From assembly GCA_029624815.1 (NCBI GenBank), contig JARSSH010000048.1, forward strand, positions 1-64,000: 64,000 nt of DNA. The letters run 5' to 3'. A model generated the notes under the pieces. The model had not been told where the DNA came from and did no database searches. It was given only the letters and a program-made list of their open reading frames with translations. The stretch's first letter is position 1. Each line of letters starts with the position of its first letter. Source of the DNA: Candidatus Competibacter sp. GTDB lineage: Bacteria; Pseudomonadota; Gammaproteobacteria; Competibacterales; Competibacteraceae. Made by a program: the position numbers and the translations under genes. Positions 36,845 to 46,419 of this stretch are shown here, piece by piece.

Positions 36845-37211
36845 TTACGGCGTAAAGACCGGACGCCAACGGCCTACCAGGGTATCCCCTGGAAAAGCGG
36901 CTCGCCGCCGGATCGATGGAGCAACCGCGCGGGTTCGGTTGCAGTCGCGCAACAGCCGGGCCAACTCACCGCGCCGCTCCAGCTCGAACAAATCATCGCA
37001 ACCGCCGACATGCCGGTCGCCGATGAAAATTCGCGACACGGTGTGGCGCTCGGTACGTCTGACGATTTCCTCCCACAATCGCGGGTCGCGATTTACATCC
37101 AGCAGTGTGTGAGCCGCGCCCTCGCTATCCAACAGCGCGCGCGCCGACAGTACGGACCATACTCAGAGGCGTATATCGCGATGCGCGCCGCGCCGGGTCT
37201 GGCTGGAACAT
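36845..37211 (-). pseudogene. grxC: Broken glutaredoxin-3 gene
   Basis: The remains of grxC in its conserved place between a rhodanese gene and secB. The C-terminal frame reads LLDSEGAAHTLLDVNRDPRLW and then IFIGDRHVGGCDDLFELERR, clearly glutaredoxin. The active-site part lies in another frame: IAIYASEYGPYCRRAR. The frame changes inside a GC-dinucleotide tract near 37138-37150 and again in a GC tract upstream, before the ATG (37209-37211) that overlaps the rhodanese stop. Two key residues are also gone: the catalytic CPYC is GPYC, and the cis-Pro of TVP is Ser (HTVSRIFI). The C-terminus runs on about 32 residues beyond the usual end. Repeat-tract slippage or assembly error could explain the frameshifts, but not the substitutions. 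Confidence 0.8.
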
Positions 37212-37645
37212 CAGGATTTCTTATTGCGGCTGATCGGCAAGTGGGCCTCCTGCCAGCCCGATAACCCGCCGCTCAGGCTGTGGACGTCGGCAATTCCGCT
37301 CTTTTTGAGCTGTGCGCAAGCCGCCTGGGAAGTGGCGCCGTTGCGGCAGTACACGACGATGGGCTTGTCCTTGGCCTTGGTCAGTTCGCTCAGTCTGTCG
37401 CGCAGAGCGCCGAACGGGATATGGCGCGCCTGCGGAATGTGGCCCTCCTTGTATTCGCCGCCATCGCGGACATCCAGAACCAAAGCATCCTGATCGTTGA
37501 TCAGGCGCAGAGCTTCGGCGGCACTGAGGTTGTTGACCCCGCGCATTTTGCGCAAGACCTCGCCACCGATCAGCATCCCCGCGATGGCGAACAGCGCCAA
37601 AAACAACAGCCAATTCTGTGTGGAAAATTCGATGAAATCGCTCAT
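37211..37645 (-). CDS. Membrane-anchored rhodanese-like protein
   Basis: A 144-residue protein: one membrane helix (about 11-30), then a rhodanese domain with LVLDVRDGGEYKEGHIPQAR and the active-site loop VVYCRNGATSQAA (catalytic Cys about residue 102). It corresponds to YibN-type proteins that precede grxC-secB-gpsA in gammaproteobacteria. The ATG at 37645 is chosen; the codon before it is TTG. The stop overlaps the grxC start (TGATG). Confidence 0.92.
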   Translation of the reverse strand: MSDFIEFSTQNWLLFLALFAIAGMLIGGEVLRKMRGVNNLSAAEALRLINDQDALVLDVRDGGEYKEGHIPQARHIPFGALRDRLSELTKAKDKPIVVYCRNGATSQAACAQLKKSGIADVHSLSGGLSGWQEAHLPISRNKKS

Positions 37646-37666
37646 CAATAATTGCTCGAGGTTCCG

Positions 37667-37897
37667 TTAGTTCGAACAACCGGCCGGAGCGCCGGGCTTT
37701 TTAACGCCCAGCTTCCACAGGATCTGCTCAGCCGGACAGAAGCAGGTGAAGCCGCTTTGAAAGAGGTTAAACCCGACGAAGGCGGTGAACCAGAGCCAGT
37801 AACTGCTGTGATAGAGCGGGCTGGCCGAAACCCCCAACGACAATGACAGCAGGATAAAGGAACCGGCCATGATCCGGATAATCCGCTCGCTACTCAT
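37667..37897 (-). CDS. DUF2892 (YgaP-like) small membrane protein
   Basis: A 76-residue protein with two hydrophobic helices (about 8-25 and 31-52) and a conserved Cys cluster FTCFCPAEQILWKLG. DUF2892 is the membrane part of YgaP-type rhodaneses. Strong CGGAGG site before the start. It sits 21 bp upstream of the rhodanese gene, so the pair may act together in sulfane-sulfur handling (inference). Confidence 0.85.
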   Translation of the reverse strand: MSSERIIRIMAGSFILLSLSLGVSASPLYHSSYWLWFTAFVGFNLFQSGFTCFCPAEQILWKLGVKKPGAPAGCSN

Positions 37898-37989
37898 GCT
37901 TGACCTCCGATAAGCGCTGAAAATATCGTGGCGTCAGGTTTGCCACCGGACGGTGACGATGAGGAACCATCGAACCTCGCTCCGGCGGT

Positions 37990-38280
37990 TCAAGCTCGTG
38001 CACAGAAAACATCCCGCATCATGCCGATTAGACGCAAGGTGCGGCCGTCTCCCACCTGGTAATAGACTCGGTTGGCATCCTTGCGGCAGGTCAGGATGCC
38101 CTTGTCGCGCAGGATCGCCAGGTGCTGGGAAATGTTGCTTTGCGAGGTGCCCACGCGCTCGACGATTTCCTGGACGCTAACTTCCTGATCGCCCAAGGTA
38201 CAGAGTATCTTAAGCCGCAGCGGATGCGACATCGCCTTGAGCGAACGCGAGGCTCGCTCGATATCCTCATCGCGGGTCAT
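37990..38280 (-). CDS. ArsR-family transcriptional regulator
   Basis: A 96-residue winged-helix repressor: ASRSLKAMSHPLRLKILCTL, the recognition helix VGTSQSNISQHLAILRDKG and the wing LTCRKDANRVYYQVGD. Cys residues at C-terminal FCARA and in the helices (ILCTL, LTCRKD) could sense sulfur species or metal. The neighbouring DUF2892 and rhodanese genes fit an ArsR/BigR/SqrR-type sulfur response (inference). I chose ATG 38280; the frame extends upstream to 38388 without similarity. Confidence 0.85.
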   Translation of the reverse strand: MTRDEDIERASRSLKAMSHPLRLKILCTLGDQEVSVQEIVERVGTSQSNISQHLAILRDKGILTCRKDANRVYYQVGDGRTLRLIGMMRDVFCARA

Positions 38281-38625
38281 CAGCAATTCCAGCGCCAAAC
38301 CACCGCCACCATCCCGCGCAATACCCACAACCCCATCATGCACCATAAAGCCGACAACGCCTTGTCCGGGAATCTTGCGCATTAGCATAGCTTGATATAG
38401 CGATACTGAGAAGCCACTTCACGACCAGCGGCATAAATGCCGGGTGGCGAAACCAACCGGTCCGGCGTATGATCTTTCGACAAATTTTTCATAATCGCTT
38501 CAAGGGATCGGCGCGCTGCGAACCTACGGCGCCGCCCCATCCCAGACCAGCGCGTTTCAAGCGCTGGCCGACACACCCAATCCGATGACGACCACGACCG
38601 CCCTGAACCAAGGAGGCATTTTTTC

Positions 38626-39372
38626 ATGTACAAAATCGTGCTCATCCGCCATGGCGAAAGCCAATGGAACAAGGAAAACCGTTTTACCGGTTGGCATGAC
38701 GTCGATCTGTCCGAGAAGGGCCGCGAAGAAGCCCGGAAAGGCGGACAAACCCTAAAGAAGGAGGGTTATGTTTTCGATGTTGCCTTCACCTCGGTGCTCA
38801 AGCGCGCCATCCGCACGCTGTGGACCGTGTTGGACGAAATGGACCTGATGTGGATTCCGGTGCATCGGACCTGGCGGCTCAACGAGCGCCACTACGGCGG
38901 CCTGACCGGCTTGAACAAAGCGGAGACCGCCGCCCAGCATGGCGAGGAGCAGGTCAAGATCTGGCGGCGCAGTTTCGATATTCCACCCCCGGCTCTGGAC
39001 CCGACCGACCCGCGCTTCCCCACCAACGATCCGCGCTACGTCGATCTCGACCCGCGGGTGCTGCCGGCCACCGAAAGCCTCAAGATCACCATTGATCGAG
39101 TGCTACCCTACTGGCACGACACCATCGTACCCACCATCCGCGCCGGTAAGCGCGTGGTGATCGCCGCGCATGGCAACAGCTTGCGGGCACTGATCAAATA
39201 TCTCGACGACATGTCCGACGAGGCGATCATCGCCCTGAACGTTCCGACCGGCGTGCCGCTGGTCTACGAACTCGATGCCAAGCTGCGGCCCACCAAGAGT
39301 TACTACCTCGCCGACCCCGAGGAACTCAAAAAACTGATGGATGCCGTCGCCAATCAGGGCAAGGCCAAGTAG
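38626..39372 (+). CDS. gpmA: 2,3-bisphosphoglycerate-dependent phosphoglycerate mutase
   Basis: Interconverts 3- and 2-phosphoglycerate (248 residues). Seen: catalytic [16 protein letters not shown] (phospho-His about residue 9), the [17 protein letters not shown] motif, and the second His in [13 protein letters not shown]. Length is that of the cofactor-dependent class. GGAGG lies at good spacing before the start. The upstream gap 38281-38625 (about 345 bp) has no supportable gene. Confidence 0.97.
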   Translation: MYKIVLIRHGESQWNKENRFTGWHDVDLSEKGREEARKGGQTLKKEGYVFDVAFTSVLKRAIRTLWTVLDEMDLMWIPVHRTWRLNERHYGGLTGLNKAETAAQHGEEQVKIWRRSFDIPPPALDPTDPRFPTNDPRYVDLDPRVLPATESLKITIDRVLPYWHDTIVPTIRAGKRVVIAAHGNSLRALIKYLDDMSDEAIIALNVPTGVPLVYELDAKLRPTKSYYLADPEELKKLMDAVANQGKAK

Positions 39373-39397
39373 ATCCGGCCCGCTTCCTCGCTGCAAT

Positions 39398-39436
39398 CAC
39401 TCCCGACACCCGCCTCGGCGGTCGGCGTCGGGAGTG
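39398..39436 (+). terminator. Hairpin after gpmA
   Basis: CACTCCCGAC (39398-39407) pairs with GTCGGGAGTG (39427-39436), a 10-bp perfect stem with a 19-nt GC-rich loop. It lies 25 bp after gpmA. The following sequence has few T, so it may be a weak or Rho-assisted terminator. Confidence 0.55.
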
Positions 39437-39575
39437 TCTGGTCCACCCGTGTTAGAAGCCTACCGGTAAATTTTTCCTGTCCAACCCCGATACTTGAGCC
39501 TATTCGGTTGTCCTATGGCAACCACCGGTTAATTTATTTAGCATCTTCCCTGTGATAAAGATATCTGGAGCAAAG

Positions 39576-40910
39576 ATGAGTGCCGCAACCCGACACGGTC
39601 TAGCGCTGGCGCTGAGCTTTTTGGTGGGTGTTTCGCTGATGACAGTGCACGCCGTTTGGGCCGAGAAGGAAACAGCGACCGAAAACAACACGCTTCCCCT
39701 GGATGAGTTGCGCACCTTCACCGGCGTACTCGACGCCGTCAAGCAAGACTACGTGGAGCCGGTCAAGGACAAGGATCTGCTGGAAAACGCAATTCGCGGC
39801 ATGTTGAGCAACCTCGATCCCCACTCCGCCTATCTGGATGCCGAGGCGTTCCAGGACTTGCAGATCGGCACATCCGGCGAGTTTGGCGGCCTAGGCATCG
39901 AAGTCGGACAGGAAGACGGCTTTATCAAGATCATCGCCCCGATCGACGATACGCCCGCCCAACGGGCTGGTCTCCGCGCTGGCGACTTGATCATCCGTCT
40001 GGATGACACCTCGGTCAAAGGCATGCCGTTGCCCGACGCGATCCAGCGGATGCGAGGCAAGCCGAATACTTCGATCACTCTGACCATCGTCCGAGAAGGC
40101 TCGCAAAAACCATTCAAGGTCAAGCTGGTCCGGGAAGTCATTCAGGTCAGGAGTGTCAAAAGCCGCCTGTTGGAGCCGGGTTTTGGCTATCTGCGGATCA
40201 CGCAGTTCCAATCCAAGACCGCACAGAACTTGGAACAGGCACTGCAAGAACTGGAACAACAGAACAAGAAACCGCTACAGGGACTGGTGCTGGACCTGCG
40301 CAACAACCCGGGCGGAGTACTGAATGGCGCCGTGGATGTGGCGGATGATTTTCTCGAAGACGGCGCCATCGTCCAAACCAAGGGGCGCGGCAACGGCTCC
40401 GATCAAAGTTTCAAGGCCACGCCGGGTGATTTACTCGAAGGCGCGCCGCTGGTCGTACTGGTCAACGGTGGTTCCGCGTCAGCCTCGGAAATCGTCGCGG
40501 GAGCGCTACAGGATCACCGTCGGGCGCTGATTCTGGGCGAACGCACCTTCGGCAAGGGCTCGGTGCAAACCATTTTGCCCTTGGGCAACGGCACGGCGGT
40601 CAAACTGACCACGGCCCGTTACTACACACCGAACGGCCGCTCCATTCAGGCCGAGGGCATCGAACCCGACATCAAGCTCAAATCGCTAAAGATCGCCGCC
40701 GATGCCGACGCAAACTTTATCAAGGAATCCGATCTGTCGGGCCACCTGAGCAACGACCGCAATAACCGGACCGACAGTGTGCCGCCGGACGGTACCGGCT
40801 CCACCACCGCCGACGGCGAAGCCGACGCCGCCCAAGATGATTACGCGCTCTATGAAGCCCTGAATCTGCTGAGGGGGATGTCCTTGCTGCAAGCTCGTAA
40901 AAACGGCTGA
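39576..40910 (+). CDS. ctpA: C-terminal processing protease (S41)
   Basis: Periplasmic serine protease with a signal peptide (about 1-30, ALALSFLVGVSLMTVHAVWA), an N-terminal S41 part (LPLDELRTFTGVLDAVKQDY), a PDZ domain (about 95-180, GGLGIEVGQEDGFIKIIAPI) and the catalytic domain. Catalytic Ser is in NGGSASASEIVAGAL and the Lys in ERTFGKGSVQTILPL, the Ser-Lys dyad. The tail after residue about 380 is low in similarity and acidic. ATG 39576 has GGAGC(AAAG) 5 bp upstream. In gammaproteobacteria it often follows gpmA or gpmI-envC; envC is missing here. Confidence 0.95.
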   Translation: MSAATRHGLALALSFLVGVSLMTVHAVWAEKETATENNTLPLDELRTFTGVLDAVKQDYVEPVKDKDLLENAIRGMLSNLDPHSAYLDAEAFQDLQIGTSGEFGGLGIEVGQEDGFIKIIAPIDDTPAQRAGLRAGDLIIRLDDTSVKGMPLPDAIQRMRGKPNTSITLTIVREGSQKPFKVKLVREVIQVRSVKSRLLEPGFGYLRITQFQSKTAQNLEQALQELEQQNKKPLQGLVLDLRNNPGGVLNGAVDVADDFLEDGAIVQTKGRGNGSDQSFKATPGDLLEGAPLVVLVNGGSASASEIVAGALQDHRRALILGERTFGKGSVQTILPLGNGTAVKLTTARYYTPNGRSIQAEGIEPDIKLKSLKIAADADANFIKESDLSGHLSNDRNNRTDSVPPDGTGSTTADGEADAAQDDYALYEALNLLRGMSLLQARKNG

Positions 40911-40961
40911 ACGCCAGCCTACATCCCCCGAACCCGCATCCCCCCGAAAAAGGAGTTTGCC

Positions 40962-41507
40962 ATGACCACCGTACTCGTTCCGCTCGCCCAAGGCTGCGAA
41001 GAACTGGAAGCCGTCACCATCATCGACCTGCTGCGCCGTGCCGGCGTTACCGTGGTGGTCGCGGGGCTGGAAGCCGGCACGGTAACCGCGTCGCGCGGGG
41101 TCATGCTGCTCCCCGAAACCACGTTGGCCGAGATTCTGGATCAGGATTTCGACATGGTGGTGTTACCCGGTGGTTTGGGCGGCGCACAACGGCTGGAAGC
41201 CGACCGGCGGATCGCGACACTGCTGCGGCGGATGGCGGAACAGGGCCGCTACATCGCCGCCATTTGCGCCGCGCCGCGGGTGCTCGCCGGCGCCGGTTTG
41301 CTGGATAACCGCGAAGCCGCCGCTTACCCAGGCATCCTCGACGGTCAGGAAGGCATCAAGACCAGCAGCGCCGCCGTGGTGCGCGACGGTACTTTCATCA
41401 CCTCGCGCGGCCCCGGCACCGCCATGGACTTCGCCTTGACCCTGATTGAAATTTTGTGCGGACGCGGCCAACGCGACACCGTGGAAGCCGCATTGCAACG
41501 CTCCTGA
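40962..41507 (+). CDS. DJ-1/PfpI family protein (YajL-like)
   Basis: A 181-residue protein of the DJ-1 clade: N-terminal VLVPLAQGCEELEAVTIIDL with the conserved Glu, the nucleophile elbow YIAAICAAPRVLAGAG (Cys about residue 104), and SRGPGTAMDFALTLIEIL. Proposed activities in the clade are chaperone or glyoxalase/deglycase; which applies is unclear. AAAGGAG lies before the start. The stop is 7 bp from the convergent ubiB stop. Confidence 0.92.
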   Translation: MTTVLVPLAQGCEELEAVTIIDLLRRAGVTVVVAGLEAGTVTASRGVMLLPETTLAEILDQDFDMVVLPGGLGGAQRLEADRRIATLLRRMAEQGRYIAAICAAPRVLAGAGLLDNREAAAYPGILDGQEGIKTSSAAVVRDGTFITSRGPGTAMDFALTLIEILCGRGQRDTVEAALQRS

Positions 41508-41513
41508 ACGTCT

Positions 41514-43202
41514 TCAGGCATCCGTCGGCCAGGCGCCGAGCAACAAACCGATGCCGACGCCGCCCAGCAGCCAGACCAGTAACGGCGTTTGCCAAACATC
41601 GATGCTGTTTTGCGCGTTGAACCCCAGCAGCACCGCCGCACAGACGATCAGCGCGGCGCCCACCACGGAATGAAAATTGCGCCGGTTGGCACGGCGGAGA
41701 TCGCGCCGCAAATAGTCCATTTCTTGTTTATGCAGTTGTACCGTCAGCCCACCGGTACTTGCATGTCGAAGCAGAGAATAAACCAGGTTTGGCAGATCCG
41801 GCGTCTGGTCGATCCAGCGCGGTATATGGGATTTGACGCGCCTGATGAAGGATCGTGGGCCGACCCGGTCGCGCATCCAGCTTTCCAGGAACGGCTTGGC
41901 GGTCTTCCACAGATCCAGTTCAGGATCGAGCTGTCGCCCCAACCCCTCGATATTGAGCAGGGTCTTTTGCAGCAGCATCAGTTGCGGCTGCACCTCCATG
42001 TTGAAGCGGCGGGCGGTCTGGAACAGCGTCAGTAGAAAAACGCCGAAGGAAATATCCTTGAGCGGACGGTCGAAGATCGGCTCCGATACGGTGCGGATGG
42101 CCGACTCGAATTCGTCTATGCGGGTTTCCGCCGGCACCCAGCCGGATTCGATATGCAGTTCCGCCACGCGCCGGTAATCACGATGGAAAAACGCCAGAAA
42201 GTTTTCCGCCAGATACTGCTGGTCGGTGGGGCTCAAGGTACCGATGATGCCGAAGTCCACGGCGATGTAGCTGGGATTGTCCGGATGTTCGGCGTTGACG
42301 AAGATGTTGCCAGGATGCATGTCGGCGTGAAAGAAACTGTCGCGGAATACCTGGGTAAAAAAAACTTCCACCCCGCGTTCCGACAGCTTCTTCAAGTCCA
42401 CCCCGCGCCGCCGCAATTCGGCGATGTCGCCCACGGGGATACCGTGGATTTGCTCCATCACCAGCACCTCGCGGCGGGTTTCCGGCCAGAACACTTCAGG
42501 TACGTACAGGATCGGCGAATTCTGAAAATTGCGTCGCAGTTGACTGGCGTTGGCGGCCTCGCGGATCAGATCCAGTTCATCGAAAATGGTCTTCTCATAC
42601 TCGGTCACTACCTCGATCGGCCGCAGCCGACGCCCCTCTCGCCAGTAGCGCTGCGCTAGGCTGGCGATGATGTACAGCAATTCGACATCGCGGCGAATAA
42701 TCTTTTCGATGCCGGGCCGCACGACCTTGACCACCACCTGCCGACCGCTGTGCAAGCGGGCGGTATGCACTTGGGCAATCGAAGCGGAAGCCAGTGGCTC
42801 AAAGCTGAATTCTTCGAAAAACGCCTCCAGCGGTTGACCGTAGGCCTTCTCGACGATGACTCGCGCCTGTTCGCCGGGAAAGGGCGGCACCCGATCTTGC
42901 AGCTTGGCCAATTCCAGGGCGATATCGTCCGGCAGCAGGTCGCGGCGGGTGGACAGCATTTGTCCGAACTTGACAAAGATCGGCCCCAAGTCTTCCAGCG
43001 TCAGGCGGATGCGGGCGCCGCGCGGTAGATCAAGATGCTGACGAGGCACCCAGTTCCACGGCAACAGGTGCCGCAAAAAACCGATGGGCCGAAACAGATG
43101 GGTCGCCAGCACGATCTCGTCCAGACCGTGACGCACCAATACTCGGTTGATGTGCAGCAAGCGCAACAGTTGAGCAGGGCCGAACAGGCGGAGTTCGCGC
43201 AT
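41514..43202 (-). CDS. ubiB: Ubiquinone biosynthesis protein kinase-like UbiB
   Basis: ABC1/ADCK-family atypical kinase needed for ubiquinone synthesis (562 residues). Seen: the KxGQ motif in GPIFVKFGQMLSTRRDLLP, an Ala-rich loop ASASIAQVHTA replacing the Gly-rich loop, the ATP Lys in GRQVVVKVVRPGI, catalytic HADMHPGNIF and AVDFGIIG. Two C-terminal membrane helices occupy about 505-555. The ATG at 43202 gives MRELRLFGPAQ. It is third in the ubiE-ubiJ-ubiB order, 13 bp after ubiJ. Confidence 0.96.
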   Translation of the reverse strand: MRELRLFGPAQLLRLLHINRVLVRHGLDEIVLATHLFRPIGFLRHLLPWNWVPRQHLDLPRGARIRLTLEDLGPIFVKFGQMLSTRRDLLPDDIALELAKLQDRVPPFPGEQARVIVEKAYGQPLEAFFEEFSFEPLASASIAQVHTARLHSGRQVVVKVVRPGIEKIIRRDVELLYIIASLAQRYWREGRRLRPIEVVTEYEKTIFDELDLIREAANASQLRRNFQNSPILYVPEVFWPETRREVLVMEQIHGIPVGDIAELRRRGVDLKKLSERGVEVFFTQVFRDSFFHADMHPGNIFVNAEHPDNPSYIAVDFGIIGTLSPTDQQYLAENFLAFFHRDYRRVAELHIESGWVPAETRIDEFESAIRTVSEPIFDRPLKDISFGVFLLTLFQTARRFNMEVQPQLMLLQKTLLNIEGLGRQLDPELDLWKTAKPFLESWMRDRVGPRSFIRRVKSHIPRWIDQTPDLPNLVYSLLRHASTGGLTVQLHKQEMDYLRRDLRRANRRNFHSVVGAALIVCAAVLLGFNAQNSIDVWQTPLLVWLLGGVGIGLLLGAWPTDA

Positions 43203-43215
43203 TGTATGGAGGAGA

Positions 43216-43827
43216 CTAGCGCGGTTCGCCGACCATCGACCGCCGGCGCAGGCGTTCGACTCGCGCGGCCAGCCGATCGGCGTCCTCGCGCAGGAGATCC
43301 ACGGCATGCAAAAACTGCCCGATTGCCTGGCGCGGCGGCAACAAACGCAGCTCTCGTTGCACATACTCGCCGCCATCGCGCAGCAGGACATCGCCAGTTC
43401 GTCCGCTCCAAGCCCGCAGGCCACCCCACAAACCGCCGAGGCGACGAGCGACCACATCCCCAACGACTCGCGACAGATGCTCTTCCCAGTCGATGTCCAG
43501 CCGCGCCAGAACGGCTTGGAACTCCCGCCCCACTCCGGCGTTGCCCTCGATGGCGATCTCGTCGCCGCCGACGCGCTGACCACGCCATTGTCGGAACAAC
43601 GCCGCCGGCGTGGCACGAATCCGCACGCTGGGCTTGGTCTCACAACGACCGGTCACCTGAATGCCATCAGGCTTGGGCAACAGATAGAAAGTCATCGCCA
43701 TACCGCTCGGTTCGATTGCAATGACATGTCCGCTCAGTGCCCCCAAACGGGGGAACACCTCGGGATCCAGGCGCAAAGCCAGGTTGAGCACGGTCTCCAG
43801 ACTGGCGGCGATCGCGGTGGGCGTCAC
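43216..43827 (-). CDS. ubiJ: Ubiquinone biosynthesis accessory factor UbiJ
   Basis: A 203-residue protein with an SCP2 sterol-carrier-like domain (about 15-115; IEPSGMAMTFYLLPKP, then GGDEIAIEGNAGVGREFQAV) that holds ubiquinone intermediates for the Ubi complex, plus a C-terminal coiled coil (AVDLLREDADRLAARVERLR). The start is a GTG at 43827, chosen because AGGAG lies 6 bp upstream; the ATG at 43941 would overlap ubiE. Position between ubiE and ubiB is conserved. Confidence 0.92.
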   Translation of the reverse strand: MTPTAIAASLETVLNLALRLDPEVFPRLGALSGHVIAIEPSGMAMTFYLLPKPDGIQVTGRCETKPSVRIRATPAALFRQWRGQRVGGDEIAIEGNAGVGREFQAVLARLDIDWEEHLSRVVGDVVARRLGGLWGGLRAWSGRTGDVLLRDGGEYVQRELRLLPPRQAIGQFLHAVDLLREDADRLAARVERLRRRSMVGEPR

Positions 43828-43873
43828 GCGAGGCTCCTGGATAGGATGGGGTAAAAGATGGAATGAGAAAGGC

Positions 43874-44623
43874 TCAAAACTTGTAGCCGCGATGCACCGC
43901 CACAATGCCGCCGGCCAAGTTGAAATACTGGCAGCGCTCAAAGCCCGCCGCCTCCATTAGCCGCAGCAGGGTTTCCTGATCCGGATGCAGGCGAATGGAC
44001 TCGGCCAGATAACGGTAACTGGCGGCATCGCCGGCCACCAACTTACCGAGAACGGGCAGTACCGTGAAGGAATACCAGTCATAGGCCGGTTTCAGGCCCG
44101 GCGCGATCGGATGGGAGAACTCCAGGATGAGCGCACGCCCACCCGGTTTGAGCGCCCGATACATATCCGCCAGCGCCCGCTCCTTGCGGGTGACGTTGCG
44201 CAAGCCGAAACCGATGGTGATGCAATCGAAAGTCTGATCGGGAAACGGCAATTGCTCGGCATCGAGCTGGGCGTAGGCGATATTGCCGGTCACGCCCTTG
44301 TCGATCAGCCGCTTGCGTCCCTCGCCCAACATGCGGGCATTGATGTCGGACAGCACCACCAGCCCCTTCGGTCCGACCAGAGGCGACAATCGACCGGTCA
44401 GATCGCCAGTGCCGCCAGCCAGATCCAGTACTTGCTCGCCCGGCCGCACGCCGCCGACACTCACCGCGAATCGTTTCCATATGCGGTGTACGCCGAGCGA
44501 CATCAGATCGTTCATCAGATCGTATTTGCCGGCGACGGAATCGAACACGTCGGCCACCTTGCGGGCCTTCTCGGCGGTGGCCACTTTCTGGTAGCCGAAA
44601 TGCGTGGTTTCGGGGTGTTCCAT
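43874..44623 (-). CDS. ubiE: Ubiquinone/menaquinone C-methyltransferase
   Basis: SAM-dependent C-methyltransferase (249 residues). Motif I is [15 protein letters not shown], post-[12 protein letters not shown], and the family motifs [24 protein letters not shown] and [13 protein letters not shown] are clear. The ATG at 44623 ([14 protein letters not shown]) is used. Confidence 0.97.
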   Translation of the reverse strand: MEHPETTHFGYQKVATAEKARKVADVFDSVAGKYDLMNDLMSLGVHRIWKRFAVSVGGVRPGEQVLDLAGGTGDLTGRLSPLVGPKGLVVLSDINARMLGEGRKRLIDKGVTGNIAYAQLDAEQLPFPDQTFDCITIGFGLRNVTRKERALADMYRALKPGGRALILEFSHPIAPGLKPAYDWYSFTVLPVLGKLVAGDAASYRYLAESIRLHPDQETLLRLMEAAGFERCQYFNLAGGIVAVHRGYKF

Positions 44624-44651
44624 GTTCGGTGTTCCTGAGGCAAATACCGGA

Positions 44652-45008
44652 TCAGGTCGGGCGCTGGTGGCCGGCTTCGGCCAGCCGCCGCAGATAATCC
44701 CGCCAGTTGCGCTCCTGATTCGCGCCAAGATCGTACAGGATGTTCCAGGAATACAGGCCGGTCGAGTGACCGTCGTCGAAAACCAGCTTGACCGCGTAAT
44801 GGCCCACCGGTTCGATGGCGCTGATGTTGACCGTTTCCTTGTCGATCACCAGAGTGGCGCCACCGGGTCCATGGCCACGGACTTCGGCCGAGGGCGAAAA
44901 CACCCGCAGGTACTCGCAGGGCAACTGGAAACGCGCGCCGTCCTCGAACGCGACCTCCAGAACGCGGGACGCCTGGTGCAGTTTGATCTCGGTGGGATGA
45001 GTATTCAT
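44652..45008 (-). CDS. DUF971 (GBBH-like_N) protein
   Basis: A 118-residue protein of the DUF971 family, related to the N-terminal zinc-binding domain of gamma-butyrobetaine hydroxylase: [56 protein letters not shown]. No oxygenase domain follows. It stands between hslU and ubiE, the usual gammaproteobacterial location. Function unknown, possibly in iron-sulfur or quinone metabolism. Confidence 0.88.
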   Translation of the reverse strand: MNTHPTEIKLHQASRVLEVAFEDGARFQLPCEYLRVFSPSAEVRGHGPGGATLVIDKETVNISAIEPVGHYAVKLVFDDGHSTGLYSWNILYDLGANQERNWRDYLRRLAEAGHQRPT

Positions 45009-45017
45009 GGTCGGGCT

Positions 45018-46352
45018 TCACAGAATGTAACGAGTCAGATCTTCGTGCTTGATCAGTTCGCCCAAATGGGCATCGACATAGGCCAGGTCGACGATCACCG
45101 CCTGACCGGAACGGTCGGGCGCTTCAAAGGAAATCGTTTCCAGCAGCCGTTCCATGACGGTGTGCAGCCGACGGGCGCCGATGTTTTCGGTACGTTCGTT
45201 GACCTGGCAGGCGACTTCGGCCAGGCGGCGCACCCCATCCGCCACGAATTTCAGTTCGACGCCTTCGGTGTTCAGCAGCGCCGTGTACTGCTCGGTGAGG
45301 GAAGCATCCGGTTCGGTCAGAATCCGCACAAAATCCTCCGTGCTCAAGGCACTGAGCTCCACCCGGATCGGCAAGCGGCCTTGCAATTCGGGAATGAGAT
45401 CGGACGGCTTGGCCAAATGGAATGCACCGGAAGCGATGAAGAGAATATGATCGGTACGCACCATGCCGTATTTGGTGGAGACGGTGCAGCCTTCCACCAG
45501 CGGCAGCAGATCCCGCTGCACACCCTCGCGCGAAACGTCCGGGCCGCCGTATTCGCCACGCTTGGCGACCTTGTCGATTTCGTCGATGAAGACGATGCCG
45601 TTCTGCTCCACCGCCGCCAAGGCTCGAAGCTTGAGTTCGTCTTCGTTGACCATCTTGGCCGCTTCTTCTTCCTGTAACAGCTTGAGGGCGTCCTGCACCT
45701 TGAGCTTGCGGGCGCGGGTGCGACCGCTGCTCAGATTTTGAAACAGGCTTTGCAACTGACTGGTCATTTCCTCCATGCCGGGCGGCGCCATGATCTCCAC
45801 GCCCACCGGCCGGGCCGAAACCTCGATTTCAATTTCGCGGTCGTCCAGATCGCCCTTGAGCAGACGCTCGCGCATCTTCTGCCGGGTCGTGGAGTGATCC
45901 GCTTGCTGCGGCTCGTTGGCGAAGCCGACGCTGCGCGGCTTCGGCAACAGCGTATCCAGCACTCGCTCGCAGGCGGCTTCCTCGGCGCGGTGACGAACCT
46001 TGTGCATCTCCTCCTCGCGCACCATCTTGACCGCCCCATCCATTAGATCGCGGATAATGGACTCCACATCCCGGCCCACGTAGCCGACCTCGGTGAATTT
46101 GGTGGCCTCGACCTTGATGAAGGGCGCGCTGGCCAGTTTGGCCAACCGCCGGGCGATTTCGGTCTTGCCCACCCCGGTCGGACCGATCATCAGAATGTTT
46201 TTCGGGGTAATTTCGTTGCCCAGTTCCGGGGCGACCCGCATCCGCCGCCAACGGTTGCGCAAGGCGATGGCCACCGCCCGCTTGGCGGCATCCTGCCCGA
46301 TAATATGCTTGTCCAGTTCCTGGGCGATTTCTCGGGGGGTCATCTCCGACAT
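45018..46352 (-). CDS. hslU: ATPase subunit of the HslUV protease
   Basis: AAA+ unfoldase (444 residues) that feeds substrates to HslV. Seen: [17 protein letters not shown], Walker [17 protein letters not shown] (about residues 56-70), pore motif GYVGRDVES, Walker [11 protein letters not shown], sensor 1 [16 protein letters not shown], and the C-terminal end DLTRYIL that inserts into HslV. The I domain (about 110-240) is slightly short but intact. It follows hslV by 67 bp. Confidence 0.97.
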   Translation of the reverse strand: MSEMTPREIAQELDKHIIGQDAAKRAVAIALRNRWRRMRVAPELGNEITPKNILMIGPTGVGKTEIARRLAKLASAPFIKVEATKFTEVGYVGRDVESIIRDLMDGAVKMVREEEMHKVRHRAEEAACERVLDTLLPKPRSVGFANEPQQADHSTTRQKMRERLLKGDLDDREIEIEVSARPVGVEIMAPPGMEEMTSQLQSLFQNLSSGRTRARKLKVQDALKLLQEEEAAKMVNEDELKLRALAAVEQNGIVFIDEIDKVAKRGEYGGPDVSREGVQRDLLPLVEGCTVSTKYGMVRTDHILFIASGAFHLAKPSDLIPELQGRLPIRVELSALSTEDFVRILTEPDASLTEQYTALLNTEGVELKFVADGVRRLAEVACQVNERTENIGARRLHTVMERLLETISFEAPDRSGQAVIVDLAYVDAHLGELIKHEDLTRYIL

Positions 46353-46419
46353 GCTGGGCTACCGTTTGGACGTGTGAGGTAAAGATAAACCGGCGGACGC
46401 ACCGATCCCCAACCGCGCA

